Shown: positions 1 through 8,869, numbered from the stretch's first letter. The stretch: DNA of 64,000 bases from Corallococcus silvisoli (GCF_009909145.1 NZ_JAAAPJ010000005.1:1-64000); one strand, 5' to 3'. Numbers and translations are program-made. The notes: generated by a model not told the origin, from the sequence alone.

Positions 1-510
1 CGCGCATCGCGGCGCCCGCCGAGCACGGTCGTAGTCCGCCTTCAATCCTTCCGGCACGTCGTTGGCCGGACGGTTACGTGCCCCGGGAGGTCACGGACAG
101 CACGCACTGAGAGCCAGGCAGGAACCACGCGGCCACACAGCCAGACACGGCGCGCGAGGCAAGCGGTGCGGTTTCTTCCAATTGGAGATCCCACCAACGC
201 AGCGGCGTGCCACCCTGCCGTTGAACCGAGAGCAGGTAGCGCGAGGTCGCATCCCAGCGCAGCCACTGCCTCCGCGAGTACGGGGACAGCTCCGGTTCGC
301 CCAGCGTCCGCAGCAGCGACAGGTTCCGCGCGGTGTCCGGTGTCAGCGAGGAGGAAGGCGTGAGCATCGCGAGGTGCCGCGCGGGGAGTTCGGCCGGCGC
401 GAGGCCAGCCCTGCATCTCGCGCAGGAGAACCTCCGCGAACCGCATGCCGAGGAGATGGTGATTGAGCTGGCTCTCGAAGATATCGAAGGCCGGGAGACG
501 GGCAGCGGTG
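1..510 (-). pseudogene. Frameshifted remnant of an unrecognised minus-strand gene
   Basis: Protein-like sequence runs along the minus strand but moves through three frames. Around 500-395 it reads FDIFESQLNHHLLGMRFAEV. From about 430 to a TAA at 74 it continues in a second frame, with segments such as SPYSRRQWLRWDATSRYLLS and PLRWWDLQLEE. From about 75 to the window edge a third frame reads NDVPEGLKADYDRARR. None of the three frames alone makes a sensible protein. The simplest reading is a decayed gene with at least two indels whose 3' part lies outside the window. The WD-like motif could belong to a beta-propeller, but that is weak. The 5' boundary is unclear because it overlaps the start of the opposite DUF3883 gene. 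Confidence 0.35.
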
Positions 511-923
511 GTCAGGGGTACGCCCGCTCCAGGGCGCTCCGGGTCGCCGTGGAGCTGCACACGATGAAATTCGTGACGCACCACTACGAAGAAGCGGGCT
601 GGGAGGTGACGGACGTATCAGCGCGTGAGTCCTGGGACCTCGTGTGTACCCGGGTGGGCGAGCCGGAGATCCACGTTGAGGTGAAAGGGACGATCTCAGA
701 TGGCGAGAAGGTCTTCCTGACCCGGAACGAGGTGGAGCACGCGCGCCAGCGGTATCCTCACGTCGCTCTCGCCGTCGTGACACGAATCAATATCACTTGG
801 GTGGAGGAGCGTCCCGTTGCCTCGGGCGGGTCACTGCGGGTCCGCAGTCCCTGGGTGGTCGAGGATGCGGCCCTCAGCCCCATCGCCTATGAATATCGCC
901 CGCCGGTCTCGCCCGGCGATTGA
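456..923 (+). CDS. DUF3883 domain protein (short, domain only)
   Basis: About 155 residues if translation starts at the ATG at 456; a GTG at 333 in the same frame would give 196. The body matches the C-terminal DUF3883 domain pattern: a glycine-rich GGQGYARS entry, an ELHTMKFVTHHYEEAGW helix, then DVSARESWDLVCTR, the HVEVKGT strand, LTRNEVEHAR and a final VASGGSLRV. In established families this domain sits at the C terminus of large helicase or restriction-linked proteins and resembles PD-(D/E)XK folds, with the E-V-K of HVEVKGT as candidate active-site residues. Here only the domain is present, so the gene may be a truncated relic or a stand-alone nuclease accessory. It converges on the restriction operon, with 77 bases between the two stops. 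Confidence 0.7.
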   Translation: MVIELALEDIEGRETGSGGQGYARSRALRVAVELHTMKFVTHHYEEAGWEVTDVSARESWDLVCTRVGEPEIHVEVKGTISDGEKVFLTRNEVEHARQRYPHVALAVVTRINITWVEERPVASGGSLRVRSPWVVEDAALSPIAYEYRPPVSPGD

Positions 924-1000
924 GTGACTCGCCGAGGAGGATACGCGCTGGCGCAACCCTGTGAGTTGCCCGCACCAACTATGCCCCCTGGCGCACTGCA

Positions 1001-1954
1001 TCACATAGACTGAAGGATCGCCTCCACCTCGGTTGCACTGAGAAATGATCGGGCGGCAACGTCAATGGTGTACCTGATGCCTGTCACGCCCCGCGGAGGC
1101 ACGTAGTCATCAGGCAGTCGGGGAAAGGTCCCCTCCACCGCGAAGACGTGGGCGTCGCGGAGGTTGAAGCGCAGGAGCGAGCCCGTCTGGCGGAGGCCAT
1201 CGTGCCAGCCGATGTTCTTCAGCTTGGCCTCGAAGACGTCGATCGCGCGCCCGTCCGTCCCGAGCTTCACGATGATCTCGTTCACCAGCGTCGTGATGGT
1301 GGCGGCACCCCCGATAGACCTTTCAAGGAGGACGCTTGCGATCAGGAGTCGCTTGCCGGCGGGCGCACGTAGCTGATCCAGGCGGGATATCTCATGTTTC
1401 TCGTCGGCCTTGGCCGTGGTCTTCACCTCGATGTGGACCGCGTCTCCGACGAAATCGTGCTGTTCGCCCAGCGGACCGCTCCAGAGGTGGCACGCGCGCG
1501 CACCGATCGAGGGGATCAGAACGTTCGACAGGATCCACAGCTCTCCGAACAAGCCCACCTGCTCCCCAACTCCAAGCTCCTGGGCCACGGGCCGGAGCGC
1601 GGCGCGCAGCTCATCAATCGTCGCCTCCACCGACGTCGCGGGATCGCGCCGCTCGACACGGATGGCGTAGAGGATCTTGTTCACAAGCATCGTGAAGAGG
1701 TCCTCGTGGTGGCTGAGAGCGGAGACGTCGAGCCACGTGCGTTCATTCTCCACGACCCTGACCTCGATGCTCTGGAGATCGGGAGGAAGGCTCGGGGGAT
1801 CCAACGCCACAGCCACCAGGAGGTGCAGCCTGCCATCAGCCTCGATGCCTAGCTGGCAGTCCGTGAAGTCCTTCTCGACCGGCTCGACAATGAAGTCATG
1901 CGGGGTGCGCCGCCGACGGAGCGACTCCCAGCGTACGGCCGTCACATCAGCCAT
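1001..1954 (-). CDS. PD-(D/E)XK nuclease-fold protein (DUF4420 type)
   Basis: A 317-residue protein with the marks of the PF14390/DUF4420 family: GLFGELWIL in the middle, then W-S-G-P, HDFVGD and HIEVKTT, a D...ExK arrangement expected for a PD-(D/E)XK active site. It is the last gene of the minus-strand defence operon. Its ATG lies inside the end of the Z1 gene (8-base overlap ATGGCTGA), so translation is probably coupled. Published analyses of MutL-like ATPases in restriction systems pair this family with Z1 ATPases and predict that it is the DNA-cleaving subunit. The nuclease role is inferred from the motif and the neighbours. Length is normal and no frameshift is seen. Confidence 0.85.
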   Translation of the reverse strand: MADVTAVRWESLRRRRTPHDFIVEPVEKDFTDCQLGIEADGRLHLLVAVALDPPSLPPDLQSIEVRVVENERTWLDVSALSHHEDLFTMLVNKILYAIRVERRDPATSVEATIDELRAALRPVAQELGVGEQVGLFGELWILSNVLIPSIGARACHLWSGPLGEQHDFVGDAVHIEVKTTAKADEKHEISRLDQLRAPAGKRLLIASVLLERSIGGAATITTLVNEIIVKLGTDGRAIDVFEAKLKNIGWHDGLRQTGSLLRFNLRDAHVFAVEGTFPRLPDDYVPPRGVTGIRYTIDVAARSFLSATEVEAILQSM

Positions 1955-4262
1955 GCAGGAGCCCGCGGTTCACCATGAATGAGCGGCCGTCGTCGCTCGT
2001 ACGGGGCAGGGACAGGGCCACGCCCAGCACCGCCCGCGATGGCGCCTGCAACGGCTCAGGGTCGAGAGGGTACAGGAGTAGCAGACCACGCGCGGGCGGC
2101 CGGTCCTGCCGAATCGCACGAGCGTTGAACGTCATCCCTGCCCGGTAGCGTTCCGGGCCCCCGTGAAGATCCACGCCCTCATGGCGCGGATCCGTCAGGA
2201 TCCCGATGGCCTCGTTCCCGGTCAGCGAGCGGTGGACCAAGCCGTAGGGTCGTCCCCCAAGGAGGACCTGCCGCTCACGCTGAGGGTTCGCCACGAACAC
2301 GGTCCAGCTCGCCAGTTCGCCCACGGCGGACCGCTCCATGATCCAGTCCGCGATATCTGCGCCCTGGAAGGCCACGCTGTTCGGGTGGCCCTCAAAACGT
2401 CGGAGGAAGTCAGCAATGTGGTGAGCGGGCACATCGTGGGTGATGGCTCCGCCGTGGGCAACTTGTGTCGGCGGGTGGGCGATGAGCAGCCCCGACGCCA
2501 AGTCGAGATTCCGCTCCAGCAGCGCTGCGTCACGCAAGGGGAACAGGATTGTCTGCGGGTTCTCGGCCGACCAGGAGCGGGCATCCAGCTCCAACATCCG
2601 GCTCTTGGCCTTGCTCGTCAGCAAAAGCTTGGAGTGCGCCCGCATCCGAATGGCCATCTCGTCGGGACGCCGCCCGGCTTTGTTGAGCACCGTGATGGAG
2701 TCCCGCAGGGCATCCTCGACGAGGGCCAGCTCCACGAACCACTCCGCGATTCCGTCGGTGGTCCAGATGCGGATCAGATCGTCGTACCCGCTTCGGAAGC
2801 CGTACCAGCGCGCCATCTGGAGGAGCGTGTCGGCCATTGTCGTCGTTCGCAGGAAGTAGGCGATGGTGAGCCCTTCCAGCGTCAGCCCACGGGACAGGCG
2901 GTTGCCACCGACCGCGATCAACTGGCGTCCGGGGCGCTCCTCGTACTCCAACTCCTCCCCGGTCGTGCTGTTGAGCACGACGACTTGGAGCCGCGCAAGG
3001 TTCCGTTCTGCCTCGTCGAAGACGTCATCGACATCAGCAGGCAGAGACACCTGTCCGAGGTCTTTCAGCGACGACCGCATCATCCCGCGGATGGCCCCGG
3101 GCTCCGCTCGGTCGTGGTTGAACCAAGCCCGGATCTGTTCCTCGATTGCTGCGCCGATGCGCATCTGGTCCTTCTGGACCTGGGAGACGTGCACGAGCAT
3201 GGTGTGGGGCTCACCCTGGTGACCGCGCAGAAGTCGGATGGCCCCTGCCAGCGCGAACGTAAGCAAGGCGTCGCAGAGCGAGTGCGGGAGGTCTAGAGGG
3301 CCGTGGGCGACCAGGGGCTCGCCCTTCTTGCGTCGCTTGGGCTTGAGCGCTCTCACGTCGTTCTCATCGACCACACGAAGCACGTTGCGGTGTTGCGCGG
3401 TCACCCCGAACAGTTCCTCCGTGCCGGTGTAGCTATCGGGTCGTGGGAGCTGAATTACGAAATCCTTGGGGAACAGGTCCTCGCCGACGTGGTTGTCGAA
3501 GGCTCCAGGGTCGATGAGGATGTTTGCGAACGGGGTCGCGGTGTACGCGAGATACGTCGCCCGGGGGCATCTCCGCAGCAGATCCCGAATCAGCTCGTTC
3601 GTGCGGGAAGGACCTTCATCGTCGGCGAGTTCGTCCTCATCCACGCTCGGATCGCGGCGGTTACCCCTGGTATTGATAGACGCCTGATCCGCCTCATCGT
3701 CGATCAGGAGCAGGGGCACGTCCGCAAGCTGTCCTTCCAGCTTTCCCAGCCAGCCATTGAGGCGTTCCAGGATGGGAACGATCTTCTTCGCGACAACAAG
3801 CACGGTGCCGGTGGCGCCGAAGCCGTTCGCCACCTCCGGTTCCTGAAAGTCGGTCTCGGGGTCTGTGAGGGTAATCCAATTCACGCCAACGTCGACGAGT
3901 TCGCGCTCGAGCCGCCGCTGCGTCTGATTCCGCAGGGAGTCGTGGATGCCCGACAGGACGATGACCAGGCGATAGCCGACGTCCGCCGCCCGGGCGGCCA
4001 CCGCCGTGAAGTTGGCCGTTTTCCCAGATTGGACATACCCGACGACCAGTCCGCGGCACTGGAACTCGGGCCGTCCTATAAGGGTGGTTCTCGCGATGAT
4101 CCGAAGGGACTCCTCGGCGACCGAGTCGACCTGATGCGGCTTCCACTTCGGCTGGGAGCGCAGGTACGCCTCGTGCCTCGACCAGTTCGTCCAGGCCGTA
4201 CCGTCGATCCAGAGCCTGATCTTAGGCTTCAACGTGAAGTGATGGTGCGCTTCACTTCCCAT
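1947..4262 (-). CDS. Z1 domain superfamily II ATPase of a restriction system
   Basis: A 771-residue protein. Walker A is GYVQSGKT (about residues 75-82) and motif II is LLLIDDEAD (about 185-193), as in helicase-like ATPases. The Z1 domain signature follows in the C-terminal half: GGNRLSRGLTLEGL, then LLQMARWYGFRSGYDDLIRIW. I chose the ATG at 4262 because it overlaps the stop of the upstream ATPase by 11 bases and removes an arginine-rich, unprotein-like N-terminal extension; an ATG at 4274 is also possible. Z1 proteins are thought to act as DNA-dependent ATPases or translocases together with a MutL-like ATPase and a nuclease, and all three are present here in overlapping order. Confidence 0.92.
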   Translation of the reverse strand: MGSEAHHHFTLKPKIRLWIDGTAWTNWSRHEAYLRSQPKWKPHQVDSVAEESLRIIARTTLIGRPEFQCRGLVVGYVQSGKTANFTAVAARAADVGYRLVIVLSGIHDSLRNQTQRRLERELVDVGVNWITLTDPETDFQEPEVANGFGATGTVLVVAKKIVPILERLNGWLGKLEGQLADVPLLLIDDEADQASINTRGNRRDPSVDEDELADDEGPSRTNELIRDLLRRCPRATYLAYTATPFANILIDPGAFDNHVGEDLFPKDFVIQLPRPDSYTGTEELFGVTAQHRNVLRVVDENDVRALKPKRRKKGEPLVAHGPLDLPHSLCDALLTFALAGAIRLLRGHQGEPHTMLVHVSQVQKDQMRIGAAIEEQIRAWFNHDRAEPGAIRGMMRSSLKDLGQVSLPADVDDVFDEAERNLARLQVVVLNSTTGEELEYEERPGRQLIAVGGNRLSRGLTLEGLTIAYFLRTTTMADTLLQMARWYGFRSGYDDLIRIWTTDGIAEWFVELALVEDALRDSITVLNKAGRRPDEMAIRMRAHSKLLLTSKAKSRMLELDARSWSAENPQTILFPLRDAALLERNLDLASGLLIAHPPTQVAHGGAITHDVPAHHIADFLRRFEGHPNSVAFQGADIADWIMERSAVGELASWTVFVANPQRERQVLLGGRPYGLVHRSLTGNEAIGILTDPRHEGVDLHGGPERYRAGMTFNARAIRQDRPPARGLLLLYPLDPEPLQAPSRAVLGVALSLPRTSDDGRSFMVNRGLLHG

Positions 4263-6255
4263 CGAGCTTTCCATCGAGGATCGGTACGACGCCCGCCTGC
4301 TCCAGTACGCGGAGGAACTCCGACAGCGCCTTCTTTGCCTCGTTGTCCCCATCGATCGCCTGCGCAAGCGCGACCAATTCCGGGATCCGATGGGAGAGCT
4401 CCACTTGCTCACCCGCGAAGCCCGTCTTGCGCTCCCATGGGAGCGACGCCCCCTCAACGAGCCGTAGCGGCGAGCGCTCCTTCTTAGGGGCTGGGGGCGA
4501 AGGAGTCGGCCCACGTCCGGTCCCCGTTACGCCCGTCGTTTTGCTGGCGCTGGCCCCCGCCCCGGCCCCGGTTCCGCCTGGCGTTGCTCCGCTCTCGCCA
4601 CCACCGGTACTCACCTTCTTGTCGTAGCGGCTTCTCGCTTGGCTCCTCGGGGTCTTTAGGATGTCCTTGAGGTTGTCGGTCAGCGCCACCGGAAGTCGGA
4701 TGACTTGCTTGCTGATGTCGACTTGGAGCTGGTCGTCGGCCTGCCGATCGAAGTCCACCGCCACGCGGAGGAGCTTGGTGTGCTCGTCTTTTGCGAACAG
4801 GTCCTCCCACCCGCCCCACTTGATGAGCCGGTCGAGGCGATAGAAGTAGAAGCCCTGGGAGTCGTTCCACCGCCCGCTCAGCGTCATTCGGTCGCGCTGT
4901 TCCCGGATCGCCTGGGGCGGTTGCTCCTTGTGGTATTCGTGGAACTCGGCCTCGTTCGGCATCACGTAGGCACGCACGGTGATGATGGGCCGCTTCGAGG
5001 GGTCCTGGTGCCCAGGAAGCTCGATGCTGCGAGGGTCGAACGCCTTGGTCAACGGGTGCGCCATCGGGTTGTTCGGCCGCAGCTCCGTGCCCTTCAACAA
5101 CCGGATAGTGACCCGCTGCCGGCCGCGAACCGCGCCCTCCAGGAACCGGTGGAACACCAACTCCAAGTGATCGCGGACGGCCGCAACCTCCTGAGTATAG
5201 GGCTCCACGCCCTTGACCTTGGGGGCCTCTATCGGAGGCCGCATCCGGGTGAGCAGTACCGCTGTTCCTGAGGTCCCGAGTCGGACGGACTCGGCGTACT
5301 TCTCCTCCACAGGGTCCTCAAGGATCTCCCAGCGGCGGGTGCGGTCCAGGTGCTCCCGATCCCAGGTCAGTACGCTCTCGGGGCTATTCGCCGCCTTGGA
5401 GACGACGGTGAGTCGGTCAGCCTGGGACCAAGCTGCACCCTTTAGACCGTAGCCGTACTTCCCGAGATCAGCTGCGTCGTAGTCCCGCTGGTGCCCTATC
5501 TTCATCGCCTCGCGCAAACCCTCGGGCGTCATGCCAACCCCGTTGTCGCGGATGCACATCCACCGCCCGCCCTGGTTCGGGTTGGGGAATATGATGTCGA
5601 TCTCGGAAGCACCCTTCGACAGGCTGTTATCCACGAGGTCGGCGACGGCGCTGGGAAGGCTGTGGCCGGCGCGTGCCAGGATCTTGAAAAGGCCTAGTGG
5701 GTCGGGCTCCAGCCCGGTGCTGCGGTTCGGGTTGTTCCGCACGTTCTCGACCTTCTCGAACAGCTGGGGGTAGTGCTCCGCGAGGACCTGCCGGCAGAAA
5801 TCGCCCTCCTCGCCGTACAGCGCGATCATGGCGGACTTGCCGAACCTCGCGCTCTCGCCGTGGTTGATGATGGCGGTTCTAGCCGGGTGTCCGGTCGGGA
5901 CGACCACCCACGAGGCCGATGCCGGGCTGCTCGACGAGTCCACCACCATCGCGAACAGGACGCCGGGCTCGACGAAGCCGTAGTACTGACTCTTGGGGCA
6001 GTGCCCTTCCAGGCGCCAGTTCTTCTCCTGCTTCTTGAGCCACTGTTCCTTCACCACCACCGTCTTCGCGGCCTCCAGGCAACGGCAGGTGATGGCGATG
6101 CGGTCGGAATCCTTCGCTGCGGGGAACACGCGGTCCACGACGTCCGAGTCGTAATTGATCGCGCGCTGTTTCGAGCCCTCCCGCCCGCTCCGGCGGTACT
6201 CGTGGAACATGCCGAGTTCCGAGTGGGTGAGCAGACGCAGGATCGTGAACGTCAT
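4252..6255 (-). CDS. GHKL ATPase, MutL/MORC-like, restriction-associated
   Basis: A 667-residue protein. The GHKL ATP-binding motifs are intact: N-box DLVDNSLSKGA (about 206-216), G1 DNGVGM (237-242) and G2 GKYGYGLKG (265-273). A basic, Ser/Gly-rich linker near residues 560-610 precedes a short helical C terminus. Residues 1-170 form a separate N-terminal region that I do not recognise. MutL-like ATPases of this kind were predicted to form the prokaryotic source of MORC proteins and to power restriction complexes with Z1 and PD-(D/E)XK partners. The start ATG overlaps the methyltransferase stop (ATGA), and its own stop lies inside the Z1 gene, so the three genes are probably translated as a coupled unit. 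Confidence 0.88.
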   Translation of the reverse strand: MTFTILRLLTHSELGMFHEYRRSGREGSKQRAINYDSDVVDRVFPAAKDSDRIAITCRCLEAAKTVVVKEQWLKKQEKNWRLEGHCPKSQYYGFVEPGVLFAMVVDSSSSPASASWVVVPTGHPARTAIINHGESARFGKSAMIALYGEEGDFCRQVLAEHYPQLFEKVENVRNNPNRSTGLEPDPLGLFKILARAGHSLPSAVADLVDNSLSKGASEIDIIFPNPNQGGRWMCIRDNGVGMTPEGLREAMKIGHQRDYDAADLGKYGYGLKGAAWSQADRLTVVSKAANSPESVLTWDREHLDRTRRWEILEDPVEEKYAESVRLGTSGTAVLLTRMRPPIEAPKVKGVEPYTQEVAAVRDHLELVFHRFLEGAVRGRQRVTIRLLKGTELRPNNPMAHPLTKAFDPRSIELPGHQDPSKRPIITVRAYVMPNEAEFHEYHKEQPPQAIREQRDRMTLSGRWNDSQGFYFYRLDRLIKWGGWEDLFAKDEHTKLLRVAVDFDRQADDQLQVDISKQVIRLPVALTDNLKDILKTPRSQARSRYDKKVSTGGGESGATPGGTGAGAGASASKTTGVTGTGRGPTPSPPAPKKERSPLRLVEGASLPWERKTGFAGEQVELSHRIPELVALAQAIDGDNEAKKALSEFLRVLEQAGVVPILDGKLDGK

Positions 6256-7931
6256 CGTGAGCCTTCGGTGGTGATGATGTGCGACTGCGGCAGCCCCAGG
6301 AGCTCGCTCCGCATGTCAGCGACCGAGGGGGCTTCGAGGCTCTCACGCATCCCCATCGCGATGGCGTAGGCGAACAGGGGCGGAACGGCGTTCCCGATCT
6401 GCCGGAAGGCGGGGTTCATCGACCCCTTGAACACGAAGCCATCGGGAAACGACTGAAGGCGGGCCGCCTCACGGACAGTGATCGTGCGCGCTTGGTCAGA
6501 GTCGTAGTGGATATGCGAGTACGAGTCCTTGCCCAGATGGGCCATCAGGGTCCGCACAGGCTTGCCCGCATCTAGCTTCCACCACTTGTTCGGGAACTTC
6601 GTCGGGTCGTAGGGGATACGCCACGCGACGATGAAATCGCGGACGTCAGGGTCGCGGGCGTCGGTGCTCAGGCCACGGCGCTTCCGATGCACCAACCAAG
6701 ACGAGATCTTGCGCTCCACATGCGCATGGACCTCGGGGTACTCCCAGCCCGCCTCGATCTCCGCGAAGATCTTGTAGTCCCGAGGAAGGTAGCGGAAGAC
6801 ATGGCCGGTAGTGGTCTGCGGCGCGAAGCCGGGCCACTTCCGCATCAGCATGGAGTACCGCGTGGTGGGCTTGTTTGAGGTGTAGCCCACCGGCTCCGAC
6901 GGGTCCTTGGCTCCCCTACGGAGATGCCCGGACCGCAGGAGATCGAGCGCAAAGAGCGGCGGGAGGTCTGCTAGGGCCTCCGAAGCCGTCGTAGCGCGGC
7001 TCAAGGAGCGTGTCGGATCTGCTATCCACCGGTGGTGTTCTGAGCCTTCCTCGTGAATCACCCGTCGGGCCGTGTTCTTCGAGCTCGTGTACCCGGACGG
7101 GAGGTCCACGTGGTGCGTCGGCGACGGGAACCGAGGCGTGATGCCCGTCGCGCGGTGAAACCCGATGAGGATCATGCGCTCGCGGGTCTGCGGCACTCCG
7201 TACCACGCGGCGTTCAGGAGGGTGTAGGCGACGGCGTAGCCTTCCTCGGCGAGGCTCCTGGAGACCAGCTCGGCCACGTTGCTGCCACCGTGGTTCAGGA
7301 TGTCGGGTACGTTCTCCATCAGGAGCGCTACGGGCTTCGTGGCACGGATGAAGTGCACATAGCGCTGCCAGAGGCTCACCCGACCATCGACCAGGAATGC
7401 CTGATCGGCGGTCGCCTCCTGACGGCGATGCGCCTGTTCCCGGAGCTTCGCGCGTCCGACACGAGCGAAGGCTTGGCACGGCGGGCCACCGACCAAGATG
7501 TCGATTTGATCCTCGGGGGTTCCTGCGAGCCCCAGGTCTGTAAAGACGCTGACTGCATCCTCTGTCGTGGCGTCGCGCGGGACGTGGTGGGCAGGGCGGT
7601 CGCCGCCCAGGGACCGCGGGCCGAAGTTCGCCCCGTGCGATTCCGCAGCCCAGGGGTCGTTCTCGACAGACGCGACCGGCGTGAAGCCGGCGGTCAGGAA
7701 GCCGAGGGAGATACCGCCGCAGCCCGCGAACATGTCCATGTACCGGAGCGCGCCCCCTTCCTGGATGCGGCGGAGCTTCCTGCGAATTAGCTCGTCGACG
7801 TCGCGGGGGACGGCGGGCCACGGGCCTGTAGCGGCCAAGTCCCTGGATCGACCGGGGGACCAGCAGTAGTCGGGAAAAAGATCCGGAACCGACCGGTCGT
7901 GTTTGGCGTGTTTCACCTGTTGCCGCGGCAT
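6252..7931 (-). CDS. DNA (cytosine-5-)-methyltransferase
   Basis: A 559-residue C5-cytosine methylase. Visible motifs in order are I (DMFAGCGGISLGF, about 66-78), IV with the catalytic cysteine (GGPPCQAFARVG, Cys near 153), VI (MENVPDI), VIII (QTRERMILIG), IX (REAARLQSFPD) and X (QIGNAVPP). A long target-recognition region lies between VIII and IX. The start is the ATG at 7931, which shares its A with the TGA of the upstream regulator; a TTG one codon upstream is possible. It probably modifies host sites against the linked restriction genes, and the vsr gene upstream fits correction of T:G mismatches that arise from 5-methylcytosine deamination. The recognition sequence cannot be read from the protein. 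Confidence 0.95.
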   Translation of the reverse strand: MPRQQVKHAKHDRSVPDLFPDYCWSPGRSRDLAATGPWPAVPRDVDELIRRKLRRIQEGGALRYMDMFAGCGGISLGFLTAGFTPVASVENDPWAAESHGANFGPRSLGGDRPAHHVPRDATTEDAVSVFTDLGLAGTPEDQIDILVGGPPCQAFARVGRAKLREQAHRRQEATADQAFLVDGRVSLWQRYVHFIRATKPVALLMENVPDILNHGGSNVAELVSRSLAEEGYAVAYTLLNAAWYGVPQTRERMILIGFHRATGITPRFPSPTHHVDLPSGYTSSKNTARRVIHEEGSEHHRWIADPTRSLSRATTASEALADLPPLFALDLLRSGHLRRGAKDPSEPVGYTSNKPTTRYSMLMRKWPGFAPQTTTGHVFRYLPRDYKIFAEIEAGWEYPEVHAHVERKISSWLVHRKRRGLSTDARDPDVRDFIVAWRIPYDPTKFPNKWWKLDAGKPVRTLMAHLGKDSYSHIHYDSDQARTITVREAARLQSFPDGFVFKGSMNPAFRQIGNAVPPLFAYAIAMGMRESLEAPSVADMRSELLGLPQSHIITTEGSR

Positions 7932-8242
7932 CAAGAGGCTCTACGGAAAGATCGATTCCCCGAGACGATAGCCTCGAGCCAATCGCTGGGAGGGTACCCT
8001 ACTGCGGTCGCCAGCTGCTCCACCAAGCGTCGGTGCTTTGCAGCGGGCACCGTCGCCCCACATTCCCACTTCGGTACCGAGAACACCGAGCATCCCATCG
8101 AGTGTGCCAGCTCCGCCTGTGTTTCGTTCCATCAATCCCGCACTGCCAGCAAGACGGCGTTCCGCGCGAACCTCGGCAGCAAGCGCGGCGAGATCGTCCT
8201 CCGGTACAAGGCGACCGGCAAAGATCCAGCCGTAGCGAGCAT
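7931..8242 (-). pseudogene. Helix-turn-helix regulator with one internal stop (C-protein-like)
   Basis: In the frame that ends with TGA at 7933-7931 the strand encodes a typical HTH_3 domain: WNETQAELAHSMGCSVFSV, then PKWECGATVPAAKHRRLVEQ and a short tail ending GNRSFRRAS. Upstream the same frame stays open to an ATG at 8242 and reads ARNAVLLAVRD, which is the expected first helix. A single TGA at 8134-8132 interrupts it exactly between helix 1 and helix 2. The stop codon overlaps the methyltransferase ATG (TGATG), as expected for a linked control gene. A downstream ATG within the HTH would give only about 55 residues and lose helix 1. Read as a recent nonsense mutant; a sequencing error is possible. 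Confidence 0.6.
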
Positions 8243-8308
8243 CAAGCTGGCCGTCAACTAGCAAGCTTCACGGACTTCCTTCGGTTCATCGCAGGGCTCC
8301 TGTCTCTC

Positions 8309-8869
8309 CTACCGCCTCGACCTTTTGAGCGCACGGGCCTTGGCCGTCACGCGAGGCCCTTCGGACACCTCGACTACATCGGAGGGGGCACACAGCGCGA
8401 CAATCTCACGACGCTCCAGGCCACCGCCGACTTCCATGACGCGCCGCACACGACGCTGGCCCGCCCATGGGCTACCGCCGCCCCGCACAGCACGTTCGAC
8501 GCGATCAACGGCACTGGCCAACTCTTCGACGACCTCGTGCTCCCAGATCCGCACCACCCGCCAGCCCGCTTCCTCCAGCAGTGCAGACTGGCGAGCGTCG
8601 CGGTCGATGTTGGCGGCCAGCTTGGCCGACCAGAACTCCTCGCGGGAGCGAGGGCGTGCATAGTGAAACGGGCACCCATGCCAGAAGCAACCGTCGATGA
8701 ACACCGCAACGCGACTGGCCGGGAGCGCTACATCGGGTCTGCCTGCGGGGGTTCGTTCGTGGAGGCGGTAGCGCAAGCCACGAGACCAGAGGGCGCGTCG
8801 CAGCGTGACCTCGGGTGACGTGTCCGTGCCACGTATGCGGGCCATCTGTTCCGATCTTGTGAGCCCCAT
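8309..8869 (-). CDS. vsr: Very short patch repair endonuclease (Vsr)
   Basis: A 186-residue protein with the full Vsr signature: SEQMARIRGTDTSPE at the N terminus, then GLRYRLHERTPAGRPDVALP (catalytic Asp near 46), VAVFIDGCFWHGC (zinc and active-site His near 64) and EEAGWRVVRIWEHEV. Vsr nicks next to T:G mismatches formed by deamination of 5-methylcytosine, and it also appears as a nuclease in restriction islands. The ATG at 8869 is preferred: GAGG lies 9 bases upstream and the protein then begins like other Vsr proteins. An ATG at 8878 is the alternative. The C-terminal 60 residues are longer than in E. coli Vsr. The IS3 remnant ends only about 60 bases upstream and may have replaced the native promoter. 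Confidence 0.93.
   Translation of the reverse strand: MGLTRSEQMARIRGTDTSPEVTLRRALWSRGLRYRLHERTPAGRPDVALPASRVAVFIDGCFWHGCPFHYARPRSREEFWSAKLAANIDRDARQSALLEEAGWRVVRIWEHEVVEELASAVDRVERAVRGGGSPWAGQRRVRRVMEVGGGLERREIVALCAPSDVVEVSEGPRVTAKARALKRSRR

Noticed and set aside
7941..8264. A 107-residue minus-strand ORF (starting at TTG) over the HTH region
   Set aside because: It is a different frame from the recognisable HTH, and its second half is glycine-rich nonsense; the HTH frame with one stop is more convincing.
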